Assembly: GCA_937923255.1 (NCBI GenBank)
Contig: CALAIL010000020.1
Coordinates: forward strand, 1-31,346
Origin: an uncultured Propionivibrio sp.
Lineage (GTDB): Bacteria; Pseudomonadota; Gammaproteobacteria; Burkholderiales; Rhodocyclaceae
DNA length: 31,346 bases
Direction: 5' to 3'
Below are positions 15,194 to 23,623 of this stretch, piece after piece. The position numbers were made by a program, and so were the translations under genes. The notes under the pieces were generated by a model. It worked only from the letters and a program-made list of their open reading frames with translations. It did not search any database and had not been told where the DNA came from. Each line of letters starts with the position of its first letter. Position 1 is the first letter of the stretch.

Positions 15194-15241
15194 AAGCATC
15201 GGCACGCCCGTTCGCAGGCGCGCCGATGCTTACGGTTTTTT
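15194..15241 (+). terminator. Intrinsic terminator just upstream of btuB
   Basis: AAGCATCGGC (15194-15203) pairs perfectly with GCCGATGCTT (15222-15231). The stem continues as CGCC/GGCG after one mismatch around a short loop, and six T residues follow at 15236-15241. It is a strong Rho-independent terminator and ends only 38 bases before the btuB start. It could be a regulated attenuator for btuB or the end of a separate short transcript. Confidence 0.8.
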
Positions 15242-15279
15242 AGGTAATCATTCATTTAATCGATCAGGAAGGAAGACCC

Positions 15280-17262
15280 ATGACAAGAAACATCCCCATG
15301 ACCTTAGCCGCCATTCCGGCCGCATTGATGCTGGTCGGCACGGCGCTGGCGAACGAAAGCACGATGGACACGGTGGTGGTCACCGCGAGCCGCACCCAGG
15401 AGTTGAAAAGGGAACTGAGCAACAATGTAACCATCATCGACGAAGCGGAAATCAAGGCATCTCCCGCGTCGACGGTAGCCGGTCTGGCGCAACAGCATGG
15501 GCTCTTCGTCGTCACGACGGGCGATACGAGCAACGTCCAGATTCGCGGCTATGGTAATTTGAGCATGAGCAACGAACCCGAAAATACTGTGCTCACACTG
15601 GTCAATGGACGCCGCATAGGCACTGCCAATCTAGGTATCATGGGGCTGGCCAATGTCGAGCGAATTGAAATCATCCGCGGCCCATCCGCCGTGCAATACG
15701 GTTCCTCGGCTCTCGGCGGCGTCATCAACATCATCACGAAACGGGGCACGGAAGACAAACCGTATTTTTCCGTCGAAGCCGGTGGTGGCAGCGATGGCCT
15801 GGTGCGCGAAAAACTGGCGCTTGGCGGCGCATTCAGCGGCTTTGATCTTTCGCTGGGATTGACCAATTTTTCACGCCAAGACGTAACGACTGCCGAAGGC
15901 GGGCGCTGGTATCACACCGATATCGATCGAAACACGACAGCGAACCTCGATTTAGGTTACACCTTCGCGGAAAATCACCGCATTGGGTTGAGTTACCATT
16001 TTGGCGATACCGTTTCCAGCTTGCCAACGAATAACGGCGGCATCCGTCCGTTCAGCCAGAATACGCCCTCCGCTTTCTACAACGATTATCACAAGAAATT
16101 CAAAAACACGGCGATTTCCTATACCGGCAAGACCCAGGACAAGGTGTTCGACTGGTCGGCAAGTTATACAACCGGGCGTGAAGACAATGAATACAAAGCC
16201 TACGGCTATACCGACTTCATTGAAACTCGGACAATGAATGCGCAGGGGAACTACAACGGCCAGATGGTTTCGCTTTCGCTCGGCGCAGATGCTCTCGAAT
16301 ACCGCAACTATGAAAGCAGTGAGACGAGAAAACCCAAGATGGCAGACAACGGCATTTATTTCTCCGGTAAGCTGCGCCTCCTTGACGAGCGCCTGATTTT
16401 CTCACTGGGAGGACGTTACGACAGATACAAGAATACGACTATCTATGACGTTAGTTATTCGGATGATCACTTCGGCGGTTCTTACGGCCTGGCCTGGCTG
16501 CCGGTCGAAGGGCTGAAGCTGCGCGCCAACTACGCCGAAGGCTTCAAGATGCCCTCGCCGCGACAAGTCGGCGGCAGCGTGCCGTGGTACCACGCTAACC
16601 CCGACCTGAAACCGGAAAAAAGCGACACCTGGGAAATCGGCGCCGATCTCGAATGGCGCGCGCTGACGGCCAGTCTGACGTACTTCCATTCCGACTACAA
16701 GAACAAGATCGCCAGCATGCTAGTCATGGGAGTACCGCGCTCCTACTACCAATTCCAGAACCTCAAAACGGCCACCCTAGCCGGCGTGGAGGGCAATCTG
16801 CGCGCCGATCTCGGCAAAGCCTTCGCCCAGCCCTGGAGCCTGTCGCCCTACCTCGGCTTTACCTGGCTGAAAACGCGCAAGAGTGGTGACGAAACACAGT
16901 TCATCACTTATAACGGCAGCAAGATCAACACCCTGCCGAACACGCCGGAATGGATGTTCAATTACGGCGTGGATTTCTCGCATCCCGGGTATAAGCTCAA
17001 GAGCCGCATCAACGCCGTGACCTATGGCAAGCTGCTCACCGTCGACTGGAGTCGGGGCGTATTCCCGGCGCCTTACTTTGAGCGCCCCTCAGGGACCGTG
17101 GTTGATCTGAGTGTCGATAAGGGCATTGCCGACTGGGGGAAAAATACGCTGACCCTGCGTGCCGAAGTCAACAACCTGTTCGACCGCGCCAACGAAATGT
17201 ACTGGGGCTACCCGGGCGCCGGCCGCAGCTTCTATATCGGCCTGCGCTACGACTACCAGTGA
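15280..17262 (+). CDS. btuB: TonB-dependent vitamin B12/corrinoid outer membrane receptor
   Basis: This 660-residue outer membrane protein would import B12 or other corrinoids with TonB energy. Residues 1-24 form a signal peptide ending TALA. A TonB box, DTVVVTA, follows at 30-36. The plug domain contains VQIRGYGN, LVNGRRIG and IEIIRGPSAVQYGSSALGGVINIIT, and the beta-barrel contains GLKLRANYAEGFKMPSP and PDLKPEKSDTWEIG. The end, SFYIGLRYDYQ, is a barrel strand. AAGGAAG at 15269-15275 sets the start. Assignment to B12 rests on the cobalamin riboswitch upstream and the nearby B12 genes; the fold alone would also suit siderophores. Terminators flank it on both sides. Confidence 0.88.
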   Translation: MTRNIPMTLAAIPAALMLVGTALANESTMDTVVVTASRTQELKRELSNNVTIIDEAEIKASPASTVAGLAQQHGLFVVTTGDTSNVQIRGYGNLSMSNEPENTVLTLVNGRRIGTANLGIMGLANVERIEIIRGPSAVQYGSSALGGVINIITKRGTEDKPYFSVEAGGGSDGLVREKLALGGAFSGFDLSLGLTNFSRQDVTTAEGGRWYHTDIDRNTTANLDLGYTFAENHRIGLSYHFGDTVSSLPTNNGGIRPFSQNTPSAFYNDYHKKFKNTAISYTGKTQDKVFDWSASYTTGREDNEYKAYGYTDFIETRTMNAQGNYNGQMVSLSLGADALEYRNYESSETRKPKMADNGIYFSGKLRLLDERLIFSLGGRYDRYKNTTIYDVSYSDDHFGGSYGLAWLPVEGLKLRANYAEGFKMPSPRQVGGSVPWYHANPDLKPEKSDTWEIGADLEWRALTASLTYFHSDYKNKIASMLVMGVPRSYYQFQNLKTATLAGVEGNLRADLGKAFAQPWSLSPYLGFTWLKTRKSGDETQFITYNGSKINTLPNTPEWMFNYGVDFSHPGYKLKSRINAVTYGKLLTVDWSRGVFPAPYFERPSGTVVDLSVDKGIADWGKNTLTLRAEVNNLFDRANEMYWGYPGAGRSFYIGLRYDYQ

Positions 17263-17287
17263 GTCGTACTGACCGAGCGCCTGCCAC

Positions 17288-17866
17288 ATGAAACGCCACG
17301 CAACGCACAGCAGAAGAAAATGCGCGTCAGCGGATTTGACGCGCGTTTCTTCTTCGCTGTCGCCTGCGCCCGTGTCGGGCGATGCAGGTACGACGGGCAC
17401 CGCCCCGGAAATTGCCCTGTGGGAGATCGCCATCCCGCCGTCCATCCGGGCAGCGGCCGACTGGCTGGGTGACCAGATTGCCGCGGCCGCGGCGCAAAAC
17501 GACTTTCCGGCGCTGCTGCGCTTCACCCGTGACCGCGCTTTCGTGCTGCTCAACTACTTCTGCATCACCGATCTGGCAGAAGTCAGCCGGTTGCGCCGCA
17601 CTGACATCGCCCTGGATGCAGCCGCCATGACGATCGTGCTGGGCGGGCAGCGGCGCGCTCTACCGTCCAACACCTCCCGTTTCTGCCCGGTCGCCGCCCT
17701 ACGGATCTGGCTGTCATTATCCGAAATCCGGGACGGCCCGATTTTCCGCCGGGTTAAAGGCAACTATCTCAAGGGCAACCATCAGCTTTCTGCGGAACCG
17801 CTTTCTCCGGGCGAACTCAAGAACATCTTCCGGCAGAGTACATTGCTCGCCAAAACTGGCGATTGA
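17288..17866 (+). CDS. Tyrosine-recombinase-like stub lacking catalytic residues
   Basis: From about residue 75 the 192-residue protein follows the catalytic domain of XerC/phage-type integrases: RDRAFVLLNYFCITDLAEVSRLRRTDI, then CPVAALRIWLSLSEIRDGPIFRRV. At the place of the first catalytic arginine (three residues before the conserved Glu98) there is Asp95. The frame ends at LSPGELKNIFRQSTLLAKTGD, before the HxxR and tyrosine motifs, and no remnant of them follows. It is probably an inactive fragment or a protein put to another use. The ATG at 17288 lies inside a terminator hairpin and lacks a ribosome site; GTG 17372 is an alternative start. Confidence 0.5.
   Translation: MKRHATHSRRKCASADLTRVSSSLSPAPVSGDAGTTGTAPEIALWEIAIPPSIRAAADWLGDQIAAAAAQNDFPALLRFTRDRAFVLLNYFCITDLAEVSRLRRTDIALDAAAMTIVLGGQRRALPSNTSRFCPVAALRIWLSLSEIRDGPIFRRVKGNYLKGNHQLSAEPLSPGELKNIFRQSTLLAKTGD
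17312..17353 (+). terminator. Putative intrinsic terminator after btuB
   Basis: AGAAGAAA (17312-17319) pairs with TTTCTTCT (17346-17353), and GCGCGTCA (17322-17329) with TGACGCGC (17337-17344), with a small bulge between. The 3' arm and what follows are U-rich. It begins 50 bases after the btuB stop. It overlaps the 5' end of the recombinase-like frame. Confidence 0.6.
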
Positions 17867-18061
17867 CCGGCGGCGGCGACATTCCGGGTGGCATATTGCC
17901 GCAACCGGCCTGGCGCAGCCAAGAAACCCGCGTGGAACCCCGTTCGGAATATAGTTAAACAGATAAAAAACGTCACAAGGCGCGCCGCCGCGCGCACTTA
18001 ACGCTCTCAGCGCATCTCCTTCAGCGCCCGCCGCGCTCGGCGCACCGCGCCATCGTCACCC

Positions 18062-18285
18062 TCCAGCCCGCGTAAAACGGGCATCTCCAGCCAGGCAGGC
18101 CGGGAACCCGCGTGGAATAAGGGTTTCCAGGGTTCCTGCCCGCAAACGCCCGATTGACGCGGGTTCCAGCGCTGCCCGGTCTGAAACGCCCAAAAGACGC
18201 GGGCTTGCGGGCAGCTGCCGCAGCCCGATGCATCGGGCTGCCCGCTTACCCGCGTAGAGTGGGCATCATTGGACATCTCCGGCCT
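18062..18285. repeat. Palindromic repeat array E (about six units)
   Basis: Units begin near 18067, 18106, 18145, 18184, 18222 and 18249: five at 38-40 bp spacing and a shorter last step. The first two read CCCGCGT...GGGC/GGGTTTCC, the third and fourth read reversed (AAACGCCC...CGCGGGTT), and the fifth, AGCCCGATGCATCGGGCT, is a perfect 18-bp palindrome. It lies between two convergent transcription units. The rest of 17867-18478 holds only a hairpin, AACGCCG/CGGCGTT at 18310-18327, and no gene I can support. Confidence 0.88.
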
Positions 18286-18478
18286 GCTTTCTTCAATGGT
18301 TTTGTTTGAAACGCCGCCATCGGCGTTCATGCTTTCATGCTTGAAAAAGGAGAGCCCGTTGCGGCTTATAAAAAATTTCGCCAAAAGGCCGCCCCAAGTG
18401 GCTGTCCTAAAAACACCTGTTTTGCCCATTACACCGACAACAACACAGCCTCCGGCACTGCTGGTTCATGATCTGCCG

Positions 18479-19753
18479 TTAATACAACCACCTGGCGGGA
18501 ACGATCACGAGCGCCGGGAACAACACGAGCAGGAACATGAGCAGCGTTTCCGCCAGCAAGAACGGCCAGACGCCTTTGATCACACTGTCCAGCCCCTCCC
18601 GCGAAACGCCGGCGACCACGTTGAGCACTGTCCCCACAGGCGGCGTCAGCAGGCCGATGGCGTTGTTCATAATGAACAGCACGCCGAAATAATACGGGTC
18701 AATGCCCGCCTGCTTGACGACCGGCACCAGAATGGGGCCGAGAATGAGCACCGTCGGCATCAGGTCGAGCGCCGTGCCGACCACCACCACCAGAATCATG
18801 ATGATCAGCATCAGCAGCGTCGGGCTGCCCATGAACGGTTCCAGAATATGCATGGTCTGCGACGGAATGTCGGCAATCGTGATCAGCCAGGCAGACACCA
18901 TGGCGCAGGCAACCAGGAACATGATGGTACTGGAGACCTTCAAGGCAATCAGCATCAGGTGCGGAATCTTGCGGAATTGAAGCTCACGGTAAATGAACAG
19001 GCCGACGAACAGGGAATAAAAGACGGCAACGACGGCCGCTTCCGTCGGCGTGAAGATGCCGGCGCGCATGCCGCCGATGATGACGACCGGCAACACCAGC
19101 GCCCACACGCCGTCACGCAGCGCCCGGAGCACACGCCTGGCATCAAAGGGATGCAGATGGCTGGACTCCCTTTGCGAAACCAGCCGCCAGGTCATCGCCA
19201 ATACCGCCGCCATCATCAGTCCGGGCGCAATGCCGGCCATGAACAGCTTGGTGATCGACAGCTGTGTGGTCACGCCAAACACCACCAGGGGAATCGACGG
19301 CGGAATGACGGGCGCCGTGCAGCCGGCGGCGGCGATGAGTCCGGCAGAACGCGGAACGCTGTAGCCGGCATTGCGCATCATCGGGATGAGCAGCGCGGCC
19401 ACCGCCGCCGTATCGGCGACCGCTGAGCCGGAGATACTGGCGACGACGGCCGCCGTAATCACGGCCACGTAGCCCAGCCCGCCCGGCACATGGCCGACCA
19501 GCGAATCGGCCACTTCGACGACACGCCGCGACAGGCCGCCGGCATTCATCAATTCACCGGCCAGCATGAAGAACGGAACGGCCATCAATGGATAGTTGTT
19601 AGCGCCTTCGAGCAGGTTCTGGGCGATGATCTGCGTGTCGAAATTGTCCATCTGCACCATCAGGGCAACGCCACAGATGAGCAGGGCAAAGGCAATGGGC
19701 GCCCCCAGCGCCATGGCGCCCAGCAAAGCAATCAGAAAAGTCGCGATTGTCAT
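18479..19753 (-). CDS. dctM: TRAP transporter large permease (DctM)
   Basis: The 424-residue membrane protein is the 12-helix ion-coupled subunit of a TRAP transporter. It begins with a long hydrophobic stretch, MTIATFLIALLGAMALGAP. NYPLMAVPFFMLAGELMNAGG, ISGSAVADTAAVAALLIP, CTAPVIPPSIPLVVFG, GIFTPTEAAVVAVFY and NNAIGLLTPPVGTVLNVVAGVS are family signatures in the usual order. Length is standard. It is the last gene of its transcript, 17 bases after dctQ. No clear U-tract terminator is seen before the palindrome array downstream. Confidence 0.95.
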   Translation of the reverse strand: MTIATFLIALLGAMALGAPIAFALLICGVALMVQMDNFDTQIIAQNLLEGANNYPLMAVPFFMLAGELMNAGGLSRRVVEVADSLVGHVPGGLGYVAVITAAVVASISGSAVADTAAVAALLIPMMRNAGYSVPRSAGLIAAAGCTAPVIPPSIPLVVFGVTTQLSITKLFMAGIAPGLMMAAVLAMTWRLVSQRESSHLHPFDARRVLRALRDGVWALVLPVVIIGGMRAGIFTPTEAAVVAVFYSLFVGLFIYRELQFRKIPHLMLIALKVSSTIMFLVACAMVSAWLITIADIPSQTMHILEPFMGSPTLLMLIIMILVVVVGTALDLMPTVLILGPILVPVVKQAGIDPYYFGVLFIMNNAIGLLTPPVGTVLNVVAGVSREGLDSVIKGVWPFLLAETLLMFLLVLFPALVIVPARWLY

Positions 19754-19770
19754 GGCATCTCCCGGCCTAG

Positions 19771-20283
19771 TTATTCTGCGGCGTTATCGCCGGAGGGCAC
19801 CAGTTCTTCCTTGCTCATCCGCCCCGTCACCAGTCGCCAGAGACCATAGGCCAGCACCAGCGCCATGCCGATACTGGAAATGAGCAGCGCAGACTGGACG
19901 ATGCCCATCGGGATTCCAGTCACGGGCGCATGGTCGTCCATGCCGATGATCACCTGCTTCCAGGTGCCATGCACCAGCAGCAGGCAACACGCCAGGGTCA
20001 AGGAATCCGCCAGAAAACGGCAGATGCGCTGTCCGCGCTCACCAAGGCGGCTGACGAGACTGTTCATGCCCAGATGGCCATGATCTTTCATAACGATCAG
20101 TGCGCCGATCAGGGTCAGCCACATGAACAGAAAGCGCGATACCTCCTCCGAGAAAACGATGCCGGAATTAAAGCCATAACGCAGCACCACGTTGCCGAAT
20201 ACCAGAATCGCCATGATGCCGAACATCACGACCAGCACCCATTCAACGAATCCAATCAAAGCATCAAGCCACTTCATATCCAC
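19771..20283 (-). CDS. dctQ: TRAP transporter small permease (DctQ)
   Basis: The 170-residue protein has four predicted membrane helices: near residues 10-35, 45-65, 85-110 and 128-150. FSEEVSRFLFMWLTLIGALIVMKDHGHLGMN is the conserved DctQ block. It pairs with DctM to form the membrane complex. It lies between the dctP gene starting at 21474 and dctM, separated from dctP by 174 bases with a strong hairpin. Confidence 0.93.
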   Translation of the reverse strand: MDMKWLDALIGFVEWVLVVMFGIMAILVFGNVVLRYGFNSGIVFSEEVSRFLFMWLTLIGALIVMKDHGHLGMNSLVSRLGERGQRICRFLADSLTLACCLLLVHGTWKQVIIGMDDHAPVTGIPMGIVQSALLISSIGMALVLAYGLWRLVTGRMSKEELVPSGDNAAE

Positions 20284-20404
20284 CTCGCAACGTTTTTATC
20301 GATCTGCACCTTCCAGCATGCCTTCCCAGAACCACCGGATGGCCCCAGCCATCGCACCGGCGCCTCATTTCTCAGAAACCACCTATCGACAGCCTAGGCA
20401 GCGC

Positions 20405-20430
20405 TCTCTGGTCAGCGGCCTGACCGGAGA
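20405..20430 (-). other. Intercistronic hairpin between dctP and dctQ
   Basis: TCTCTGGTCAG (20405-20415) can pair over 11 positions, with one G-U pair, with CTGACCGGAGA (20420-20430) around a four-base loop. No T-run follows on the minus strand, so it is not a classical terminator. Such hairpins behind binding-protein genes often protect the upstream mRNA and raise the amount of binding protein over permease; that role is inferred here. Confidence 0.55.
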
Positions 20431-20457
20431 TAGTCCCGGCCTTACCGTCAGGACAGG

Positions 20458-21474
20458 CTAGCGGCCGCGCACCTCGGCAATTTCGCGTTGCGCCTGTTCG
20501 ACGATTGACGGCCCAATATCCTGCGTATAGCGCTCGATGACGGGCTTGAGACGCTCGCGCATCTTCGCCGTCTCCGCCTCGGAAACCGGCGTGACCGTCA
20601 TGCCGCTTTTCTTGAGCTCCTCGACCAGATCGGCAGTCATCTTGCGGTTCAGATCGCGCTGGAACGCGCGCCCTTCATAACAGCCTGTGCGCAGCTGCGC
20701 CTGCTCCTCAGGCGTGAGCTTATCCCAAAAAATTTTACTGACCAGCACCAGATACGGTGCATAGGCATGATTGGTCAGGCTCAGATATTTCTGCACCTCA
20801 TAAAATTTGCTCGCATGGATGATCGGGATGGGGTTTTCCTCCGCATCGATCGCCTTGGTTTCCATCGCCGAATACAGTTCGGTAAACGGCATGGGAATCG
20901 CGTTGGCGCCCAAGGCCTTAAACGAATCGATATACACCGGATTTTGCATGACACGCAGTTTGAGTCCGGACAAATCCGCCATCTTCGCCACCGGATGCTT
21001 GCTGTTCGTTACCTGGCGGAAGCCGTTTTCCCAGTAGCACAGTCCCACCATGCCTTTGCCCGGCGCCAGATCGAGCAAGCGCTGGCCCAGTTTGCCATCA
21101 AGCACGGCGTCAGCCTCTTTCTCGTTCTGGAACAGCAGCGGCAAATCGAAAAGCAGGTATTCCTTGATGATCGTCGCGACCGGCGCCGAAGCAACGATCG
21201 TCATCTCCTGAACACCGCCGCGCACGGCAGCAATCATCTGCGTTTCCGAACCCAGCTGGGTGGCGGGATAAACCTTGACCTTCATTTTTCCGCCGCTCAA
21301 GCGGTTCATGATTTCAGCAAATTTAACGGACGCCTGTCCGAGCGGATGTTCGGCCGCAATTCCGTGTCCCAGGCGGATATTGCGCTCCTTGGCATTCTGC
21401 GCCATCGCCTGCGTTCCATGACAGGCCAGTGCGGCAGTGGCCAATACGACCAGAAACTTGTGGGTATGCATCAT
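20458..21474 (-). CDS. TRAP transporter substrate-binding protein (DctP), C
   Basis: The 338-residue periplasmic protein has a signal peptide ending near QAMAQ and the DctP family features IRLGHGIAAEHPLGQASVKFAE, VYPATQLGSETQMIAAVRGG, LGLKLRVMQNPVYIDSF-like binding region (LSGLKLRVMQNPVYIDSFKA) and AEENPIPIIHASKFYEVQKYLS. The arginine in LKLRVMQNP is the one that usually holds the substrate carboxylate. It is next to dctQM and so is the likeliest native partner of that permease. GGGAG precedes the two ATGs at 21474 and 21471. Confidence 0.93.
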   Translation of the reverse strand: MMHTHKFLVVLATAALACHGTQAMAQNAKERNIRLGHGIAAEHPLGQASVKFAEIMNRLSGGKMKVKVYPATQLGSETQMIAAVRGGVQEMTIVASAPVATIIKEYLLFDLPLLFQNEKEADAVLDGKLGQRLLDLAPGKGMVGLCYWENGFRQVTNSKHPVAKMADLSGLKLRVMQNPVYIDSFKALGANAIPMPFTELYSAMETKAIDAEENPIPIIHASKFYEVQKYLSLTNHAYAPYLVLVSKIFWDKLTPEEQAQLRTGCYEGRAFQRDLNRKMTADLVEELKKSGMTVTPVSEAETAKMRERLKPVIERYTQDIGPSIVEQAQREIAEVRGR

Positions 21475-21489
21475 GAGGATCTCCCGATC

Positions 21490-21522
21490 AAAAAAAGAGC
21501 AAAAACCGCGGCGCCGCGATTT
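21490..21522 (-). terminator. Intrinsic terminator between isomerase and dctP-C
   Basis: On the minus strand AAATCGCG, loop GCGC and CGCGGTTT form a GC-rich hairpin (the centre CGCGGCGCCGCG, 21507-21518, is a perfect palindrome), followed by TTTTTGCTC and seven more Ts. It lies after the isomerase stop and before the dctP-C start. It would split the locus into an enzyme transcript and a transporter transcript, or attenuate read-through. Confidence 0.65.
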
Positions 21523-21570
21523 GCCCTGTCAGCCAGAAACAACCACATCAAAACTCCAATGCGTACCGCC

Positions 21571-22512
21571 TCAGCGCGGCAGCAGCGTCCGCAGATAATC
21601 CCGGTTCATCGCGCAAATGCTCAGGCTGTCGCCGCCGTAATGCTCGCACAGGAAGGCGCTGCAAAAACCATGCGCCAGAAATTTCTGGATCGCGGCGCGG
21701 TAGTTAATGATGCCCAGCGCGAGCGGCGTCGGGTACGAAAAAATCAAGCCTTTCTCCGGATCTTCGACGCGCATGTAATTCTTGACGTGCCAATATTTGG
21801 CGTAGGGCGCCACTTTGTCGATCATCGACGACCAATGCTCGACCGGCCGGTGCAAGCGCACCAGGTTGCCGATATCGGCATTGATGCCGACGGCCGGCAA
21901 ATCGACGTCATTGACGAAGCGCACCGCGCCATCCGCCGTGCCGATATAGGTATCCTCATACATTTCGAGCGACACCTCGATGCCGCATTCTTCAGCATGC
22001 TTGCCCAGTTCGCGGATGCGCGCCACCGCTTTGCGGTAAGTGTCCGGGTCGTCCAGATTCTTGACGCCCTGCGTCGTCCAGAACCAGAGGGATTTTTGCT
22101 GCGCTTCCGTCAATTCCCCAAACAGGCCGAACGTCACCGACTGCGCGCCGATCTCGGCTGCGGCGTCAATCACGCGGTGGTTGTAGGCAAGATATTCATC
22201 GGCATGAACCGGGTCGATCACGCTGCTCTTGCGCGTCGTGGAAATCGCCGGGATGCTCAGCCCCAGCGCCTTGACCAGCGACATGAACTCGCGCCGCCGG
22301 TCGGGCGAAAGATCCGCCACACGCAACCAACTGTCGCTGGGGTCGAATTCGGAGAAGCCGGCATCGACCACCGTTTGCAAGGTCGCCGCCCATTGATCGA
22401 CCGACTGCTCCTGCACCAGGCTGCCATCCGGCAAGATGCCGGGGAAACCGTTCATTGCCGCGGCAATCGGCCAGTTATCCCGGTTCCAGACGGGTTTTTC
22501 CTTTTTCATCAT
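21571..22512 (-). CDS. Sugar phosphate isomerase/epimerase family TIM-barrel protein
   Basis: The 313-residue protein looks like an AP-endonuclease-2-type TIM barrel, the fold of sugar isomerases and epimerases. Likely metal-ligand positions are the glutamate in EVSLEMYEDT, the aspartate in INADIGNLVRL, the histidine in KYWHVKNYM and the glutamate in FLCEHYGGDSL. The frame is open to 22581, but AAGGAGGG directly precedes two adjacent ATGs at 22512 and 22509, so I start there. Substrate is unknown; the neighbours suggest a sugar acid or a derived keto acid. It follows the DenD-like gene by 112 bases. Confidence 0.8.
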   Translation of the reverse strand: MMKKEKPVWNRDNWPIAAAMNGFPGILPDGSLVQEQSVDQWAATLQTVVDAGFSEFDPSDSWLRVADLSPDRRREFMSLVKALGLSIPAISTTRKSSVIDPVHADEYLAYNHRVIDAAAEIGAQSVTFGLFGELTEAQQKSLWFWTTQGVKNLDDPDTYRKAVARIRELGKHAEECGIEVSLEMYEDTYIGTADGAVRFVNDVDLPAVGINADIGNLVRLHRPVEHWSSMIDKVAPYAKYWHVKNYMRVEDPEKGLIFSYPTPLALGIINYRAAIQKFLAHGFCSAFLCEHYGGDSLSICAMNRDYLRTLLPR

Positions 22513-22624
22513 CGCCCTCCTTATTTTCCCCAATGCGGTGCTTGCGCACGGCACGCCACGCCATCCGCAGCATGACCGCATGATTCATACGCCACCGGCG
22601 CACGCTGCGTGCCCTGTGCGCTTC

Positions 22625-23599
22625 TCATACACGGATACCCTGATCCTCGATATAGGCGCGAATGATCGATTCGACATCCGGGTCAGCGGAGAACCCCAGC
22701 CGATGCGCCCGTTCGTTGGTGAAACGCGCCGGCCAGGAACGCACCAGCGGCTCGATGCGCGGATCGGGCTTGACTTCAATCAGATCGGCCACCCGGTCGC
22801 CAGCAATTCGCCGCAGGGTGTCGATCATGTCGCCGATAACGGCCGTGCAGCCCGGAAGATTGACCACGCGCAGGATGCCCCAGGCGCTGGAGGGAAGTTC
22901 ATAGGCGTGAATAAGCGATTCGATGACCTTGCGCGGCGAGAGCAGCCACATCTCGGTATCACGTCCGACCGGACAGATGGCCGGTTGGCCATTGAGCGGT
23001 TCGCGAATGATGCCGCTGGCGAAGGAAGAGGCGGCGAGGTTGGGCTTGCCGGGGCGAACAGCGATGGTCGGCAGACGCAGGGCGCGGCCGTCGAGATACC
23101 CTTTGCGGGTATGGTCGCTGATGAGGTATTCGCAAATGACCTTCTGGACGCCGTAAGAGCCTTGCGGATTGGGCGTCGTCGTATCGTCGAGCACGGCGGG
23201 CATATCGCCGCCAAAGACGGCAACGGAGCTGGTGAAAACCAGGCGCGGAGGCGCCTTTTGGCGACGGCAGGCGGCGAGAAGGGTGCGGGTGCCGTCGAGG
23301 TTGACTCTGTAACCGTGGTCAAAATCAGCTTCGGCGCCGCCGCTGACAACGGAGGCCAGATGGAAAACGGCATCGGTATCCGTGCCCAGCAGCGCATCGA
23401 TGGCTTTTTCGTCGTTCAGATCGCCCTGGACATATTTGAAACTCGAGTCGGCATCGGCCGGAAAAACCATATCGAAAAGGGTGATCTGGGAAATCGGCTG
23501 CTGCCGGCCTTCGGCGTCCGGCAGGCTGCCTTTTTTATGCAGCGCCTGGGCTAGCCGATAACCCAAAAAACCACCGCCGCCTGTGATTGCAACTTTCAT
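22625..23599 (-). CDS. NAD-dependent epimerase/dehydrogenase, DenD-like
   Basis: The 324-residue short-chain dehydrogenase of the extended type has the NAD-binding GGGGFLG at residues 7-13, HLASVVSGGAE, FTSSVAVFGG with Ser124/Ser125, and the catalytic YGVQK pair Tyr149 and Lys153. The strings SSVAVFG and TTPNPQGSYGVQKVICE resemble D-erythronate dehydrogenase (DenD), which oxidises the C2 hydroxyl of four-carbon sugar acids. The usual partners of that pathway (OtnK kinase, OtnC decarboxylase) are not in the window, so the exact substrate is open; a lactone- or uronate-related acid is possible. Confidence 0.8.
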   Translation of the reverse strand: MKVAITGGGGFLGYRLAQALHKKGSLPDAEGRQQPISQITLFDMVFPADADSSFKYVQGDLNDEKAIDALLGTDTDAVFHLASVVSGGAEADFDHGYRVNLDGTRTLLAACRRQKAPPRLVFTSSVAVFGGDMPAVLDDTTTPNPQGSYGVQKVICEYLISDHTRKGYLDGRALRLPTIAVRPGKPNLAASSFASGIIREPLNGQPAICPVGRDTEMWLLSPRKVIESLIHAYELPSSAWGILRVVNLPGCTAVIGDMIDTLRRIAGDRVADLIEVKPDPRIEPLVRSWPARFTNERAHRLGFSADPDVESIIRAYIEDQGIRV

Positions 23600-23623
23600 G
23601 ATGCTCTCCTTATCAATGGTCTT

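Noticed and set aside
14558..15247. 229-residue frame after riboswitch 2
   Set aside because: Composition looks like GC-rich non-coding sequence, no domain is recognised, and it runs through the terminator hairpin.
18269..19426. 385-residue plus-strand frame rich in His, Gln, Asn and Arg
   Set aside because: It is the antisense shadow of dctM; the DctM protein is plainly conserved.
20767..22575. 602-residue plus-strand frame across dctP-C and the isomerase
   Set aside because: It lies opposite two recognisable genes and shows no family features.
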